From JAFGRU01 sp963665915 (lineage in GTDB: Bacteria > Desulfobacterota > Desulfuromonadia > Desulfuromonadales > JAAYDE01): a stretch of DNA of 64,000 bases. Numbering within the stretch: the first letter of the stretch is position 1; every line of letters starts with the position of its first letter. The position numbers and the translations under genes were made by a program. The notes under the pieces were generated by a model that was not told the DNA's origin, ran no database searches, and saw only the letters and a program-made list of their open reading frames with translations. The DNA lies in contig CAXXSG010000004.1 in assembly GCA_963665915.2 (NCBI GenBank), forward strand, positions 186,001 through 250,000. Direction: 5' to 3'. Shown piece by piece: positions 18,498-27,329 of the stretch.

Positions 18498-19598
18498 ATG
18501 CTAAAAAAAACACCGTTAAACAGCCTCCACAAAACCCTGGGCGCCAAACTCGTCGAATTTGGCGGCTGGGAAATGCCGGTCCAGTATCGGGGCATCATTG
18601 ACGAACACCTGGCAGTGCGCAGCAAGGCCGGCCTTTTTGATGTCTCCCATATGGGGGAAATCGAAATCATAGGTCCCAATGCCCTCGATTTCATACAACT
18701 TCTGACCATCAACGATGCCGCTACTATGGTCGACGGTCAGGTCCAGTACACCGCCATGTGCTACAAGGAAGGCGGCGTGGTGGATGACATGACCCTCTAC
18801 CGCTTCGGGCCTGAACGTTACCTTTTCTGCGTCAATGCCTCCAACATCGATAAGGACTACTTCTGGATGGTCCAGGTCTTAGAAGAAAGCGAACTGGCGG
18901 ATGTGGAAATAAAAAACGACAGCCTCTTCTACGGTCAGCTCGCCCTGCAGGGTCCTGCCTCCGTCGCAATCCTGGAAAATCTCACCCCCTGCGATCTCGA
19001 TAGGATAGCCTTCTATCACTTTGAAGAGGGGGTGGTCGCGGGGATCCCGACAATCATCTCCCGCACCGGCTATACCGGAGAGGACGGCTTCGAACTCTAT
19101 GTTCCAGCGGACCGGACAGTCGCACTCTGGGAAGCCCTGATGACGGCCGGTGCAGACAAAGGCCTGGTCCCTACCGGGCTCGGCTGCCGGGACACCCTGC
19201 GTCTTGAAAAAAAATACGCCCTTTACGGGCATGAAATCAGCGCCGAGATAACCCCTCTGGAAGGCGGACTCGCCTGGATTACCAAACTCGACAAATCAGA
19301 CTTCATCGGCAGAGAGGCCCTTGTGCGACAGAAAGAGAAGGGCGTTTCCCGGCGTCTGGTCTGCCTTCTCCTTGAAGAACCGGGGGTTCCCCGCCAGGGA
19401 TATCCGTTATATGTGAAAGATCAGAATATCGGTGAAGTGACCAGCGGCACCATGTCCCCCTCGTTGCGCAAAGGCATCGCCCTGGCTCTGGTTGAAAAAG
19501 ATTTTGCCGCCGTAGGGAACCATATCGAAATCGGCATCCGTGATAAAAAGCGCAGCGCCCGCATTATCAAACCACCTTTCTACCCCGCGGCAACCTGA
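18498..19598 (+). CDS. gcvT: Aminomethyltransferase (glycine cleavage T protein)
   Basis: A 366-residue GcvT of normal length. It has LNSLHKTLGAKLVEFGGWEMPVQ-type folate-site start residues, the catalytic Asp region (QYTAMCYKEGGVVDDMTLYR) and the ISRTGYTGEDGFELY signature. It releases ammonia from the lipoyl-bound intermediate of glycine and gives methylene-tetrahydrofolate. GGAGAAGG lies before the ATG. First of the four gcv genes, with no glycine riboswitch in the short spacer upstream, which is taken up by repeat copy D. Confidence 0.96.
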   Translation: MLKKTPLNSLHKTLGAKLVEFGGWEMPVQYRGIIDEHLAVRSKAGLFDVSHMGEIEIIGPNALDFIQLLTINDAATMVDGQVQYTAMCYKEGGVVDDMTLYRFGPERYLFCVNASNIDKDYFWMVQVLEESELADVEIKNDSLFYGQLALQGPASVAILENLTPCDLDRIAFYHFEEGVVAGIPTIISRTGYTGEDGFELYVPADRTVALWEALMTAGADKGLVPTGLGCRDTLRLEKKYALYGHEISAEITPLEGGLAWITKLDKSDFIGREALVRQKEKGVSRRLVCLLLEEPGVPRQGYPLYVKDQNIGEVTSGTMSPSLRKGIALALVEKDFAAVGNHIEIGIRDKKRSARIIKPPFYPAAT

Positions 19599-19699
19599 GG
19601 CTGTTGCAACAACGGTGGGTGTGCTTTTGTCCTGAATTGTTTTATTTGCGTCGGAAATTTTTCTTCTGATTTTATAATTGTTGCAAAAGGAGTTTGATT

Positions 19700-20086
19700 A
19701 TGGAGATTCCTGAAGAGTTGAAGTTCACTGAAGATCATGAATGGGTCCTGGTGGAAGATGATGTCCTGACCGTTGGTGTCACCGATTTTGCTCAAGAATC
19801 CCTCGGCGACATTGTGTTCGTGGAACTCCCTGATGTCGGCACCAAACTCGAGGCGGGCAAAGCCTTTGGCGTGGTGGAGTCGGTCAAGGCCGTTTCCGAC
19901 GTTTATGCGCCGATCTCCGGCGAGGTCGTGGAAATCAATGAAGAACTACCGGATGCCCCCGAAGTCATCAACACCTCTCCCTATGAAGACGGGTGGATGA
20001 TAAAAATCAAATTTGAAAATCCGGCCGAACTGGATGCCCTGATGGATGCCGCCGCCTATCAGGAGTTTCTCGACAGCGAAGGTTAG
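19700..20086 (+). CDS. gcvH: Glycine cleavage H protein
   Basis: A 128-residue lipoyl carrier. It contains FTEDHEWVL, GVTDFAQESLGDIVFVELP and the lipoylation lysine in GVVESVKAVSDVYAP. It shuttles the aminomethyl group between the P, T and L proteins. A TTG at 19694 is in frame, but AAGGAG is correctly spaced only for the ATG at 19700. Five bases separate it from gcvPA. Confidence 0.96.
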   Translation: MEIPEELKFTEDHEWVLVEDDVLTVGVTDFAQESLGDIVFVELPDVGTKLEAGKAFGVVESVKAVSDVYAPISGEVVEINEELPDAPEVINTSPYEDGWMIKIKFENPAELDALMDAAAYQEFLDSEG

Positions 20087-20091
20087 CAGCC

Positions 20092-21441
20092 ATGTCCTTC
20101 ACCCCCCACACCAAAGAAGATATCGCCCAAATGCTGAAGGTCATCGGCGTGGAGTCGGTTGGCGACCTTTTCAATGAAATCCCCTCCACAGTTCGTTGCA
20201 GACAGGCACTGGAGCTCCCTGCGCCCGCTTCCGAGCCTGAAATTCTGCGGGAACTCCACCAACTGTCCCAACAGAACGCGACACCGAAAACCCACGTGTC
20301 CTTTCTCGGCGGGGGGACATACAACCATTTTATCCCCGCGGTGATCGATTTTCTCACCTCGCGCAGCGAATTCGCCACCGCCTACACGCCTTACCAGAGC
20401 GAAATCAGCCAGGGAACTCTCCAGGCTATTTTTGAATTTCAGACCCTCATCTGCCAGCTCACCGGCATGGAAGCGGCCAATGCCTCCATGTATGACGGTG
20501 CTTCCGCCTGCGCCGAAGCGGCACTCATGGCGGCACGCCTGACCCGGCGCAAAAAGATTCTGGTTTCACGCGCCCTGCATCCTGAATACCGGGAAACCGT
20601 GGCGACCTACTGCAGTTTCCTTGATTTTGATTTGGTTGAACTCTCATTCAATGAAAATGGCAGGACATCCCTGGAGGAATTGCAGAGAAATATCGATGAC
20701 CAGACCGCCGGTGTCCTCATCGGTTCCCCCAACTTTTTTGGCGTGGTGGAGAATATCGCAGCCCTGGCGCCTGTCATCCATGAAAAGGGGAGCAAACTGG
20801 TGGTCGCGGTTCAGGAAGCGGCCTCTCTCGGCCTCCTCAAACCGCCCGGTGAACTCGGCGCGGACATCGTCGTCGGCGAAGGACAGAGCTTCGGCATCCC
20901 GCCGGCTTTCGGCGGTCCCCATGTCGGTTTCTTCGCCGTGCGCCAGAAGGATGTCCGATCGATCCCCGGACGCCTGGCCGGAGAGACGGTGGACCAGGAA
21001 GGCAAACGCGGGTTCGTTCTCACCCTGAGCACCCGGGAACAGCATATTCGGCGAGAGAAGGCGACCTCCAACATATGCTCCAACCACGGTCTCTGCGCCC
21101 TCATGGCCACGGTCTACCTCTCCCTCCTGGGCAAGGAAGGTCTCCGCGAGGTGGCGGTCCATAATCATTCAAAAGCCGAATACGCCAAAAAACAGATTGC
21201 CGCCCTCCCCGGCTTTTCGCTGCCCTTTTCCTCGCCCACTTTCAACGAGTTCGTGGTCGAGGCCGCCGAACCTGCCGATGAGGTGCTCGCCCGGCTGGAA
21301 CAGAACGGCATTCTCGGCGGCATTTCCCTCCGCCCCTTCCATGAGGAGATGGATAACCGTTTCCTCGTCTGCGTGACGGAACAGAACAGCCGTAGCGACA
21401 TTGACACCCTGGTCAAGGCTTTAGGAGCCTGTCGGACTTAG
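20092..21441 (+). CDS. gcvPA: Glycine dehydrogenase (decarboxylating) subunit 1
   Basis: A 449-residue N-terminal half of the two-subunit P protein, with YTPYQSEISQGTLQAIFEFQ, MEAANASMYDG and FGGPHVGFFAV. It works with GcvPB to decarboxylate glycine. The last codons (GACRT plus TAG) are encoded by repeat copy E: after KAL the frame enters the element at 21422 and stops at the TAG in its terminal repeat. The native C-terminus has therefore been replaced by a few residues. As the end of GcvPA is short and variable, I expect the protein to remain functional. Confidence 0.94.
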   Translation: MSFTPHTKEDIAQMLKVIGVESVGDLFNEIPSTVRCRQALELPAPASEPEILRELHQLSQQNATPKTHVSFLGGGTYNHFIPAVIDFLTSRSEFATAYTPYQSEISQGTLQAIFEFQTLICQLTGMEAANASMYDGASACAEAALMAARLTRRKKILVSRALHPEYRETVATYCSFLDFDLVELSFNENGRTSLEELQRNIDDQTAGVLIGSPNFFGVVENIAALAPVIHEKGSKLVVAVQEAASLGLLKPPGELGADIVVGEGQSFGIPPAFGGPHVGFFAVRQKDVRSIPGRLAGETVDQEGKRGFVLTLSTREQHIRREKATSNICSNHGLCALMATVYLSLLGKEGLREVAVHNHSKAEYAKKQIAALPGFSLPFSSPTFNEFVVEAAEPADEVLARLEQNGILGGISLRPFHEEMDNRFLVCVTEQNSRSDIDTLVKALGACRT

Positions 21442-21589
21442 GCATGAATCTACTGTGAAAAAGTTAAATCGGTCCATATTTCCGCAAATTTTCGACGAAT
21501 AGTCGAAACTATTCGCTCTCAAATTTGCGAAAATCTGTCCTCGATTTCCCATTTTCTCGTGACGATCCCCCAAGCCCGACAGACTCCCA
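21422..21589 (+). repeat. Dispersed palindromic element, copy E (168 bp)
   Basis: Starts TAGGAGCCTGTCGGACTT and ends CCCGACAGACTCCCA, in copy A orientation. The inner hairpin is CGAATAGT-CGAA-ACTATTCG. It differs from copy A at two base pairs, and both sides have changed so that pairing is kept. It forms the gcvPA-gcvPB spacer and encodes the gcvPA C-terminus. Confidence 0.85.
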
Positions 21590-21603
21590 ACAGGAGAAAA
21601 ACA

Positions 21604-23073
21604 ATGATCAACAAGATCGGCACCACCGGCCTGTCACTCAACGAAAAACTGATTTTCGAACATTCCCGCAAAGGCCGCCGGGGCTTCAGCCTGCCCGAAC
21701 TCGACGTGCCCGAAGCCGCCCTCCCCGATGAGCTTACGCGGGAGGAGATCGAGGGTTTCCCCGAGGTTTCCGAGGTCGAGGTGGTGCGCCACTTCACCCG
21801 CCTCTCGTCCTGGAACTACGGTGTCGATTCCGGGTTCTACCCGCTCGGAAGCTGCACCATGAAATATAATCCCAAGGTCAATGAAACAGCGGCGCGCAAG
21901 CCTGGCCTCGCCCTCATTCATCCTTATACCCCTGCACCCCACTCCCAGGGGGCGATGGAAATCATCTATCGACTTGAGAAAATGCTTGGCGAGATTTCCG
22001 GATTCCCGGCGGTCACCCTCCATCCGGCGGCTGGGGCTCATGGCGAGCTGACCGGCATGATGGTCATCCGCGCCTTTCACGAAAAACAGGGCAATCCGCG
22101 CCGCAAGGTCCTTATCCCGGATACGGCCCACGGCACCAACCCGGCCTCGGCCATCCTCTGCGGCTACGAGGTCGTCTCCATCCCCTCCAACGGATACCTC
22201 TCGGCTGCCGAAGTCGCCGCCCACATGGATGACAAGGTGGCGGCCCTGATGATCACCAACCCCAACACCCTAGGGCTCTTCGAGAAAGAGATCGTCGAAA
22301 TCTGCGCGGCGATTCACGCCAAGGGGGGATTGGTCTACTGCGACGGCGCCAACATGAACGCCCTGATGGGGATCTGCAAGCCGGCCGATCTCGGCATCGA
22401 TGTCATGCATTTCAATCTTCACAAGACCTTTTCCACCCCCCACGGTGGCGGCGGACCCGGCTCCGGCCCGGTGGGAGTGACCACCGAACTCGAGCCCTTC
22501 CTCCCCCATCCGCGGATCAGAATGGAAGACGACAGCTACAAATGGGATGACGTCCGGCCCGACACCATTGGACGGCTACGCGCCTATCACGCCAACTTCG
22601 GCATCCTCGTGCGTGCGTATACCTATATCCGCATGCTCGGCGCGAAAGGCCTGCGCCAGGCCAGCGAGATGGCGGTTCTCAACGCCAACTACATACGCGC
22701 CCGCCTGGAGCCCCACTACCACCTCCCCCACAAGCAGCGCTCCCTGCATGAAGTGGTCTTTTCCGAGCAGAATCTTAAAGGCGGCTGCCACACCATGGAC
22801 GCGGCCAAACGCCTCATTGATTACGGCTTCCATCCTCCGACCGTCTATTTCCCGCTCGTGGTCAAGGGGGCGATCATGATCGAGCCGACGGAAACCGAGA
22901 CCCGCGAGAGCATCGATGAGTTCTGCGACGCCATGATTCAGATCGCCAAAGAGTCGGAGGAAAACCCCGAACTGCTCAAGAAGGCGCCGGTCAAGACCCG
23001 CACCCGCCGCATGGATGAAGCCCTCGCTGCCCGCAAGCCGAAGTTAAGGTGGGTGAAAGAGGCGAAAGAATAA
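21604..23073 (+). CDS. gcvPB: Glycine dehydrogenase (decarboxylating) subunit 2
   Basis: A 489-residue C-terminal half of the P protein carrying the cofactor site. The pyridoxal-phosphate lysine is in HFNLHKTFSTPHGGGGPGSG (Lys274), with DTAHGTNPASA and ITNPNTLGLFE before it. The ATG at 21604 has AGGAG eight bases upstream; an in-frame ATG at 21559 lies inside repeat copy E and lacks one. The gene ends the cluster and is followed by a strong terminator. Confidence 0.96.
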   Translation: MINKIGTTGLSLNEKLIFEHSRKGRRGFSLPELDVPEAALPDELTREEIEGFPEVSEVEVVRHFTRLSSWNYGVDSGFYPLGSCTMKYNPKVNETAARKPGLALIHPYTPAPHSQGAMEIIYRLEKMLGEISGFPAVTLHPAAGAHGELTGMMVIRAFHEKQGNPRRKVLIPDTAHGTNPASAILCGYEVVSIPSNGYLSAAEVAAHMDDKVAALMITNPNTLGLFEKEIVEICAAIHAKGGLVYCDGANMNALMGICKPADLGIDVMHFNLHKTFSTPHGGGGPGSGPVGVTTELEPFLPHPRIRMEDDSYKWDDVRPDTIGRLRAYHANFGILVRAYTYIRMLGAKGLRQASEMAVLNANYIRARLEPHYHLPHKQRSLHEVVFSEQNLKGGCHTMDAAKRLIDYGFHPPTVYFPLVVKGAIMIEPTETETRESIDEFCDAMIQIAKESEENPELLKKAPVKTRTRRMDEALAARKPKLRWVKEAKE

Positions 23074-23102
23074 TCCTCAAGGTTGAAACAGACTACAATA
23101 TG

Positions 23103-23138
23103 AAAAGGGTTTGCGTATATGTCGCAAACCCTTTTTTT
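23103..23138 (+). terminator. Rho-independent terminator of the gcv cluster
   Basis: A perfect thirteen-base stem, AAAAGGGTTTGCG with CGCAAACCCTTTT, and a seven-base loop, followed by T residues. It lies 30 bases past the gcvPB stop. Confidence 0.95.
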
Positions 23139-23509
23139 GGTGGGATCAAATCAATGGATTTTTATCCTTTTATATCGATATTAATATTTATTATTCAATA
23201 GTTTCCTCCGTCCGCTTTCAAGGTCTTTCATCCCGTCCGCAAAGGGAAAACCCGGTGATTCGTTTGAATACGCCCTCTGAACCAAAGATCGTCTGAACTA
23301 TTCGCTCGTTGTGGTGCGCTTTGCGCCGGATTTTTTTTAGCTTTTAAATTGAGCCTTCTGGCTTTGGAATTCCCGGTCAAGTTTCTCTGCACGCCCGAGA
23401 AAATCCCAAAAATTTCGTTCAGAAAAGTTTTCCGTAACCTTCTCTCAATTGGTGCGTTAACTCTTTATATGAGGGGCATCATTTGAATCAAAAAAGGGAG
23501 GTATGTGAG
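23139..23509. other. Gene-poor spacer
   Basis: I see no convincing gene here. A short GC hairpin GGTGCGCTTTGCGCC with a run of T after it lies near 23312-23337 and could be an orphan terminator. The ribosome binding site of the next gene (GGGAGG) is at its right end. Confidence 0.4.
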
Positions 23510-23821
23510 ATGAAGAGAAAAATGACGATTTTTACCATTATGGTATTCATTTGCACCCTGGCCACGCCGGTGTTCGCAGGCAAGGGCGGCGGTGGCGGCA
23601 AGGGTGCCGGCGGGGGGAGCGGTCACGGCTCTTCATCGATGAGACAGCAACAGAACCAGAGCCGATATAAATATCAGAACCAGTACAAGCAACAGAACGA
23701 GTACAAGCACCAGTACAAGAATAATCAGTCAACAGATAGTACCCCAAGCCAAACTCGCGACCAACTGCGGACCCGTGATCCTCTGACACATCCCATAGAA
23801 ACGCCCGCAACGACTGAATAA
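23510..23821 (+). CDS. Small secreted Gly-rich then Gln/Tyr-rich protein
   Basis: A 103-residue protein with a signal peptide ending TPVFAGK. A glycine-rich stretch follows (about residues 26-41), and then a low-complexity Gln/Tyr/Lys/Asn segment with repeats of the type YKYQNQYKQQNEYKHQ. No family is recognised. The ATG at 23510 is preceded by GGGAGG at eight bases; an upstream TTG at 23483 overlaps that site. The composition suggests a disordered or surface-adhering exported protein. Expressed alone judging by the spacers on both sides. Confidence 0.7.
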   Translation: MKRKMTIFTIMVFICTLATPVFAGKGGGGGKGAGGGSGHGSSSMRQQQNQSRYKYQNQYKQQNEYKHQYKNNQSTDSTPSQTRDQLRTRDPLTHPIETPATTE

Positions 23822-23834
23822 TTCCGGACACTCG

Positions 23835-23881
23835 CACGGTTGCGGCCATTGTTGAACAAACAGCGGTCGCAACCGTGTCCC
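23835..23881 (+). terminator. Hairpin after the small secreted protein gene
   Basis: CACGGTTGCG pairs perfectly with CGCAACCGTG 23 bases later, followed by TCCCTTTT. The long loop and modest T-run make it a weaker terminator than others in the window. Confidence 0.55.
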
Positions 23882-24140
23882 TTTTATGCTCTCATGTCAG
23901 AGGCTTTTTGGATTATTTCTCCGAGCCTATAACCAGGAGTGCATTTTCTTTTTCATGTAGCCAGACATTCTGGTCTGAAAACAAGCACCTGTTATTGTTT
24001 AAAACACGTCACACATTATTATCGAGTTTTTGGGCGATGTTGATGAGTGAGCCTTTCGGGTCTTTTCAGTCGGAAGGCTCTTCCCGTTTTCGCAGATCGG
24101 CCACGAGGTTTGTGGATTCGGGCATTTTGAGGGGTACATA

Positions 24141-24162
24141 GGGTCAAACGGCGATTTGACCC
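24141..24162. repeat. Short palindrome in the spacer 23882-24252
   Basis: GGGTCAAA and TTTGACCC flank CGGCGA. Nearly the same string (GAGTCAAACGGCGATTTGCCC) recurs at 45315 next to transposase debris, so this is probably the end of a decayed mobile element. The rest of the spacer holds no gene I can support. Confidence 0.5.
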
Positions 24163-24252
24163 CTTTCTCTGATATCCGTTGTTTTGGGTTGACGTTGGGA
24201 ACCTGCCGGTTTATAAGTCCATATCAGGATTACAACCCTCAAGGAGGCACTT

Positions 24253-25014
24253 ATGGGATGGTTTTCAGGATTGGTTGGCGGTGGTCTGGGGGCGATGATC
24301 GCCGGTCCTTTTGGTGCAATCATCGGTGCGGCAATCGGCGCCGGCATGGGTAATCGTCAGAATATGCAGGGCCGCCAAATCGGTTTCGACTCGGTTCAGC
24401 GCAACCAGGCAATCTTCTTCACCGCCGCCTACTCCATGGTGGGTAAAATGGCCAAGGCTGACGGCCGGGTCTGCGAAAATGAAATCGCGGCAATCAAGAA
24501 GATTTCAATAGAAGCCCTAGGGATGGATGAAAAGACCCGGCAGTATGCCATCCGAGTCTTTTCTGAGGCCAAAGACAGTCGGGAAAGCTTTTCAGACTAC
24601 GCCCGCCAGTTCGGGGATCTTTTCTCACATAATCAGGAACTTTGCAGTTTCATGATGTCGTTCCTTTTCCAGGTTGCGATGGCCGACGGCGAACTGCATC
24701 CGCAGGAAGAGGAGATGCTGACTCAGGCAAAAATTGCCTTCCGTCTCCCGGACAGCCTTTATCAGTCGTTTTATGCCCGCTTCGTAGGCCACCAAGAGAC
24801 CTCGGTCAGTCTGGAAAAACATTATGAAGCCCTCGGTGTATCGAATGACGCAACCACTTCCGAGATAAAAAAGGCCTTCCGTCAGAAGGCCTCAGAGTTT
24901 CACCCCGACAAGGTCCAGGGAAAGGGCCTTCCCCCGGAATTTATCAAATTTGCCAATGACCGTCTGGCAGAAATCAATGCTTCCTACAAAGCTGTAATGG
25001 ATTCCCGGAAATAG
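24253..25014 (+). CDS. DjlA-like co-chaperone (TerB domain plus J domain)
   Basis: A 253-residue protein with three parts. Residues 1-33 are a Gly/Ala-rich hydrophobic segment (GAMIAGPFGAIIGAAIGAG) that can insert in the membrane. Residues about 50-175 are a TerB-like helical domain (KMAKADGRV, VAMADGELHPQEEEML). Residues about 188-250 are a J domain with the HPD triad at 217-219. This is the architecture of DjlA, a DnaK co-chaperone at the inner membrane. AGGAGG lies before the ATG. Confidence 0.88.
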   Translation: MGWFSGLVGGGLGAMIAGPFGAIIGAAIGAGMGNRQNMQGRQIGFDSVQRNQAIFFTAAYSMVGKMAKADGRVCENEIAAIKKISIEALGMDEKTRQYAIRVFSEAKDSRESFSDYARQFGDLFSHNQELCSFMMSFLFQVAMADGELHPQEEEMLTQAKIAFRLPDSLYQSFYARFVGHQETSVSLEKHYEALGVSNDATTSEIKKAFRQKASEFHPDKVQGKGLPPEFIKFANDRLAEINASYKAVMDSRK

Positions 25015-25055
25015 GAGGGAAGCTTTCGTCTTTTGGTTCCTGTTGTGAGACAAGG

Positions 25056-25457
25056 ATGCCCAGCCGAAAATTTACTTTGACAGTGCGTTACGCCGAAACC
25101 GATGCCCAGGGGGTGGTCCACCACGCCAACTATCTGACCTGGTTCGAGGAAGGTCGCTCCGATTACCTGCGTCAGGTGGGCATGAATTACACCAGTTTCG
25201 AAGAGGCCGGTTTTTTTGTAATTGTCGCTCATGCCGAGGTTGACTACCGGGCCCCCGCCTTCTATGAGGATCGAATCACCATAACCACCCATCTCAGCAA
25301 GGTGCGTCGCAGGCTGATGGAATTTACCTATGAGGCCGTCAACCAGGACGGCCGACTGGTAGCCGAAGGTCGCACGGTTCATGTGGTGCTCGGCCGGGAT
25401 CGCCGTCCGATATCCCTTCCCAAAGAATGGCTAGAGCGTTTCACTGAGAATGTGTAA
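25056..25457 (+). CDS. YbgC-type acyl-CoA thioesterase
   Basis: A 133-residue hotdog-fold protein with the 4-hydroxybenzoyl-CoA thioesterase signature YAETDAQGVVHHANYLTWFE, whose Asp is catalytic. It cleaves acyl-CoA, probably short-chain. Family members often sit in tol-pal clusters, which is not the case here. It starts 41 bases after the djlA-like gene and may be co-transcribed with it. Confidence 0.9.
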   Translation: MPSRKFTLTVRYAETDAQGVVHHANYLTWFEEGRSDYLRQVGMNYTSFEEAGFFVIVAHAEVDYRAPAFYEDRITITTHLSKVRRRLMEFTYEAVNQDGRLVAEGRTVHVVLGRDRRPISLPKEWLERFTENV

Positions 25458-25540
25458 CAATTTGAGAGGTGCAAGAAAAGGGGACGGTATGCCGATTAAT
25501 AATTTTGGGTAGAGGTTTCGGTCCTCAAACTGATGTCAGT

Positions 25541-26230
25541 TTATGACTTTACCCGTTCCTTAACATACCGTCCGCGAAAACAGCTGGTTACATCATTCAC
25601 CATATCAGGGACAAGCTTTCGATAGGCGTCATCATATCCCTTTGTTCCAATTGAAATACCGGTATTTTTATTTACGTTAACCCTGCTCAGTTTCCTTTTC
25701 CAGGATGCTAAGTCGCTCCAGACGGTTGCCCCGCCCTTGGTTTCAATAAGTTTTACCGAAAGATCAGCATAGAGGGTTGAGTTCACACTGGCAGTAAAAT
25801 CGGTGATAGCATTTAAATCAACATTGGTTTTTACATCCGAATAAATCACGGTACCGTTGAAAACCGCTGAGACCTTATACCGTTGCCCGATTTTTCGCAG
25901 TGTCTCAATATCCAGTTGATTGGAACCGACACTTTTCAGGATCTGCTCTTTTGTTCCCAGTTCCACTATGGGGGAGCCAATTTGGGCCGATTGAATGTGA
26001 CTCTGGAATTGCTCGGTGGCATATTGAGCGACAGAGGGGTTGGCATTATCAGAGAAGGTGATCACTCCCAAACGACCGTATGGAGCCAGATCCAAGCTTG
26101 GTGGATAATAAACATTCGTAGTTTTTGAACAGGAAATAATGGAAATAATTGTCAAAACCAGTAATAAAACACCCAAAAAGTTCCGATAAGAACCCTTCCC
26201 AAAACAACTATTTCTTCTCAATGTCTTCAT
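25541..26230 (-). CDS. Putative lipoprotein
   Basis: A 229-residue protein with a lipoprotein signal: a hydrophobic stretch at about residues 18-33 and the lipobox IISC. The mature part reads as a small alpha/beta domain (RLGVITFSDNA...YATEQFQSHIQ) that recalls CsgG/GNA1162-type lipoproteins built around an N-terminal beta strand, but I cannot assign the family firmly. GAGGGG precedes the ATG. It is on the minus strand between plus-strand genes and has no operon partner. Confidence 0.6.
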   Translation of the reverse strand: MKTLRRNSCFGKGSYRNFLGVLLLVLTIISIISCSKTTNVYYPPSLDLAPYGRLGVITFSDNANPSVAQYATEQFQSHIQSAQIGSPIVELGTKEQILKSVGSNQLDIETLRKIGQRYKVSAVFNGTVIYSDVKTNVDLNAITDFTASVNSTLYADLSVKLIETKGGATVWSDLASWKRKLSRVNVNKNTGISIGTKGYDDAYRKLVPDMVNDVTSCFRGRYVKERVKS

Positions 26231-26387
26231 AATTTCCCCTCTTATATCAAAACTCCGTAAACAACTACCCTTCCACCGGCCTGATATTCAAATTGATGAT
26301 TTGCTAAAATTGAGCCAAATATAACCGTTGAATATGTCTTATTCATAGGAGTATTTGAGTCCAAATTGGGGTCTTTTCTGTTCGGGG

Positions 26388-26490
26388 TAAATAGGGACAG
26401 AGCCCTTTTTTTGACTAGTTATTACCAAGAAGATGAACTAAGCCCATGCCGCGCGTTGCCTGCAAAACAGTTTCAGAATGCATCACTAAT
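26388..26490 (+). pseudogene. Remnant of a REP-associated tyrosine transposase (RAYT) unit
   Basis: AATAGGGACAGAGCCCTTTT at 26388 matches the left boundary of the intact RAYT unit at 43589. Fifty bases on, ATGCCGCGCGTTGCC opens a frame beginning MPRVA, as in the intact gene. After about 40 more bases the similarity ends in a C9-A7-G5 tract. Only the unit's left end and the first dozen codons remain. Confidence 0.6.
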
Positions 26491-26753
26491 CCCCCCCCCA
26501 AAAAAAAGGGGGCATCATCAAGCTGGATATCTGAAATTCTTTCAGGCCACCTCATTGGTGTTCAACCAATAATTTTGTCCCAATTTGAATCATCCCTGCA
26601 CTAGGCGCGGTCTTTGATTTTTTCAGAATTGTTAATCAATTTTATGCGGAAAAAGCAAAACGAGTATTTTGGGAATCGAAAGACTATAAAGTTTTTTAAA
26701 TGCCCATGATCGTCCCTTTTTGCCTTTTCTTCGCAAATTACGTCACAAAAAAA

Positions 26754-26770
26754 GATAACCATTATCATTA
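26754..26770. promoter_or_regulatory. Fur-box-like site upstream of the lipase/RTX locus
   Basis: GATAACCATTATCATTA; read in reverse it matches 15 of 17 positions of the Fur consensus stretch TAATGATAATCATTATC. It lies in a 500-base AT-rich spacer before the first genes of the secretion locus. If used, the locus would be repressed by iron. No -10/-35 pair could be fixed with certainty. Confidence 0.45.
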
Positions 26771-26972
26771 ATTAGCCCTCTTTTCCCTCAATCGGAAAAG
26801 TTTTGTAAAAACTTATTTCAAAAACATTAAAACCTTCCATAGGTTAAAAACATATAAGAAATCTTGATAATTGTATTGGCATTATTAATGCTTTTGATTG
26901 GAAAAATTATTGTCTCAGTAAAAATTCCCTGAAAAGAAAAAATTACAGAAAGTTCAATTGAATGGGTTTCAC

Positions 26973-27284
26973 ATGGGCATCATGTATCTGATCATTTTCG
27001 GGGCGTATGTGATCTTCGCCATTCTGACAGTCTCTTTTGTCGCTTTGAAAAACAGCCCTTCGAAAACGAACTCTGCCATTTTGGACTGCTTCTCCTCTAT
27101 TTCCTCCAAATGTGGTTAAACGAATTTGAGGCGCCAGAAAAGGACATTGTGCAGGTGTTTACTTTCGAGCATAAGAAAAGGGTTCCAATGTTGGATATTC
27201 AAAATTCTGCACTCACAATTCACATTCTGCTTCCCCCGGAAAAGAATTAAGCAAAACCCAACTCAGAGAATCGAGAAAGATTAA
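26973..27284 (+). pseudogene. Possible remnant of a third partner-type membrane protein
   Basis: The frame opens MGIMYLIIFGAYVIFAIL, which resembles the start of the membrane protein at 27330 (MGFFYLGLFLIYVLCAIG). It continues with a second hydrophobic stretch. From about residue 50 the translation is basic and Cys-rich and no longer looks like a real protein, while another frame looks better for a while. I see no ribosome binding site. It may be a decayed paralogue, or a chance reading frame. Confidence 0.35.
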
Positions 27285-27329
27285 GTTTAATTTTTGTTTA
27301 CCAGCCCCATTTAACTCGACGAGGTGATC

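Noticed and set aside
23875..24141. 88-codon plus-strand frame
   Set aside because: No ribosome binding site, no family motif, and a serine/phenylalanine-rich composition typical of non-coding sequence.
26366..26572. 68-codon plus-strand frame
   Set aside because: It runs over the decayed RAYT end and a C9-A7-G5 tract; not a plausible gene.
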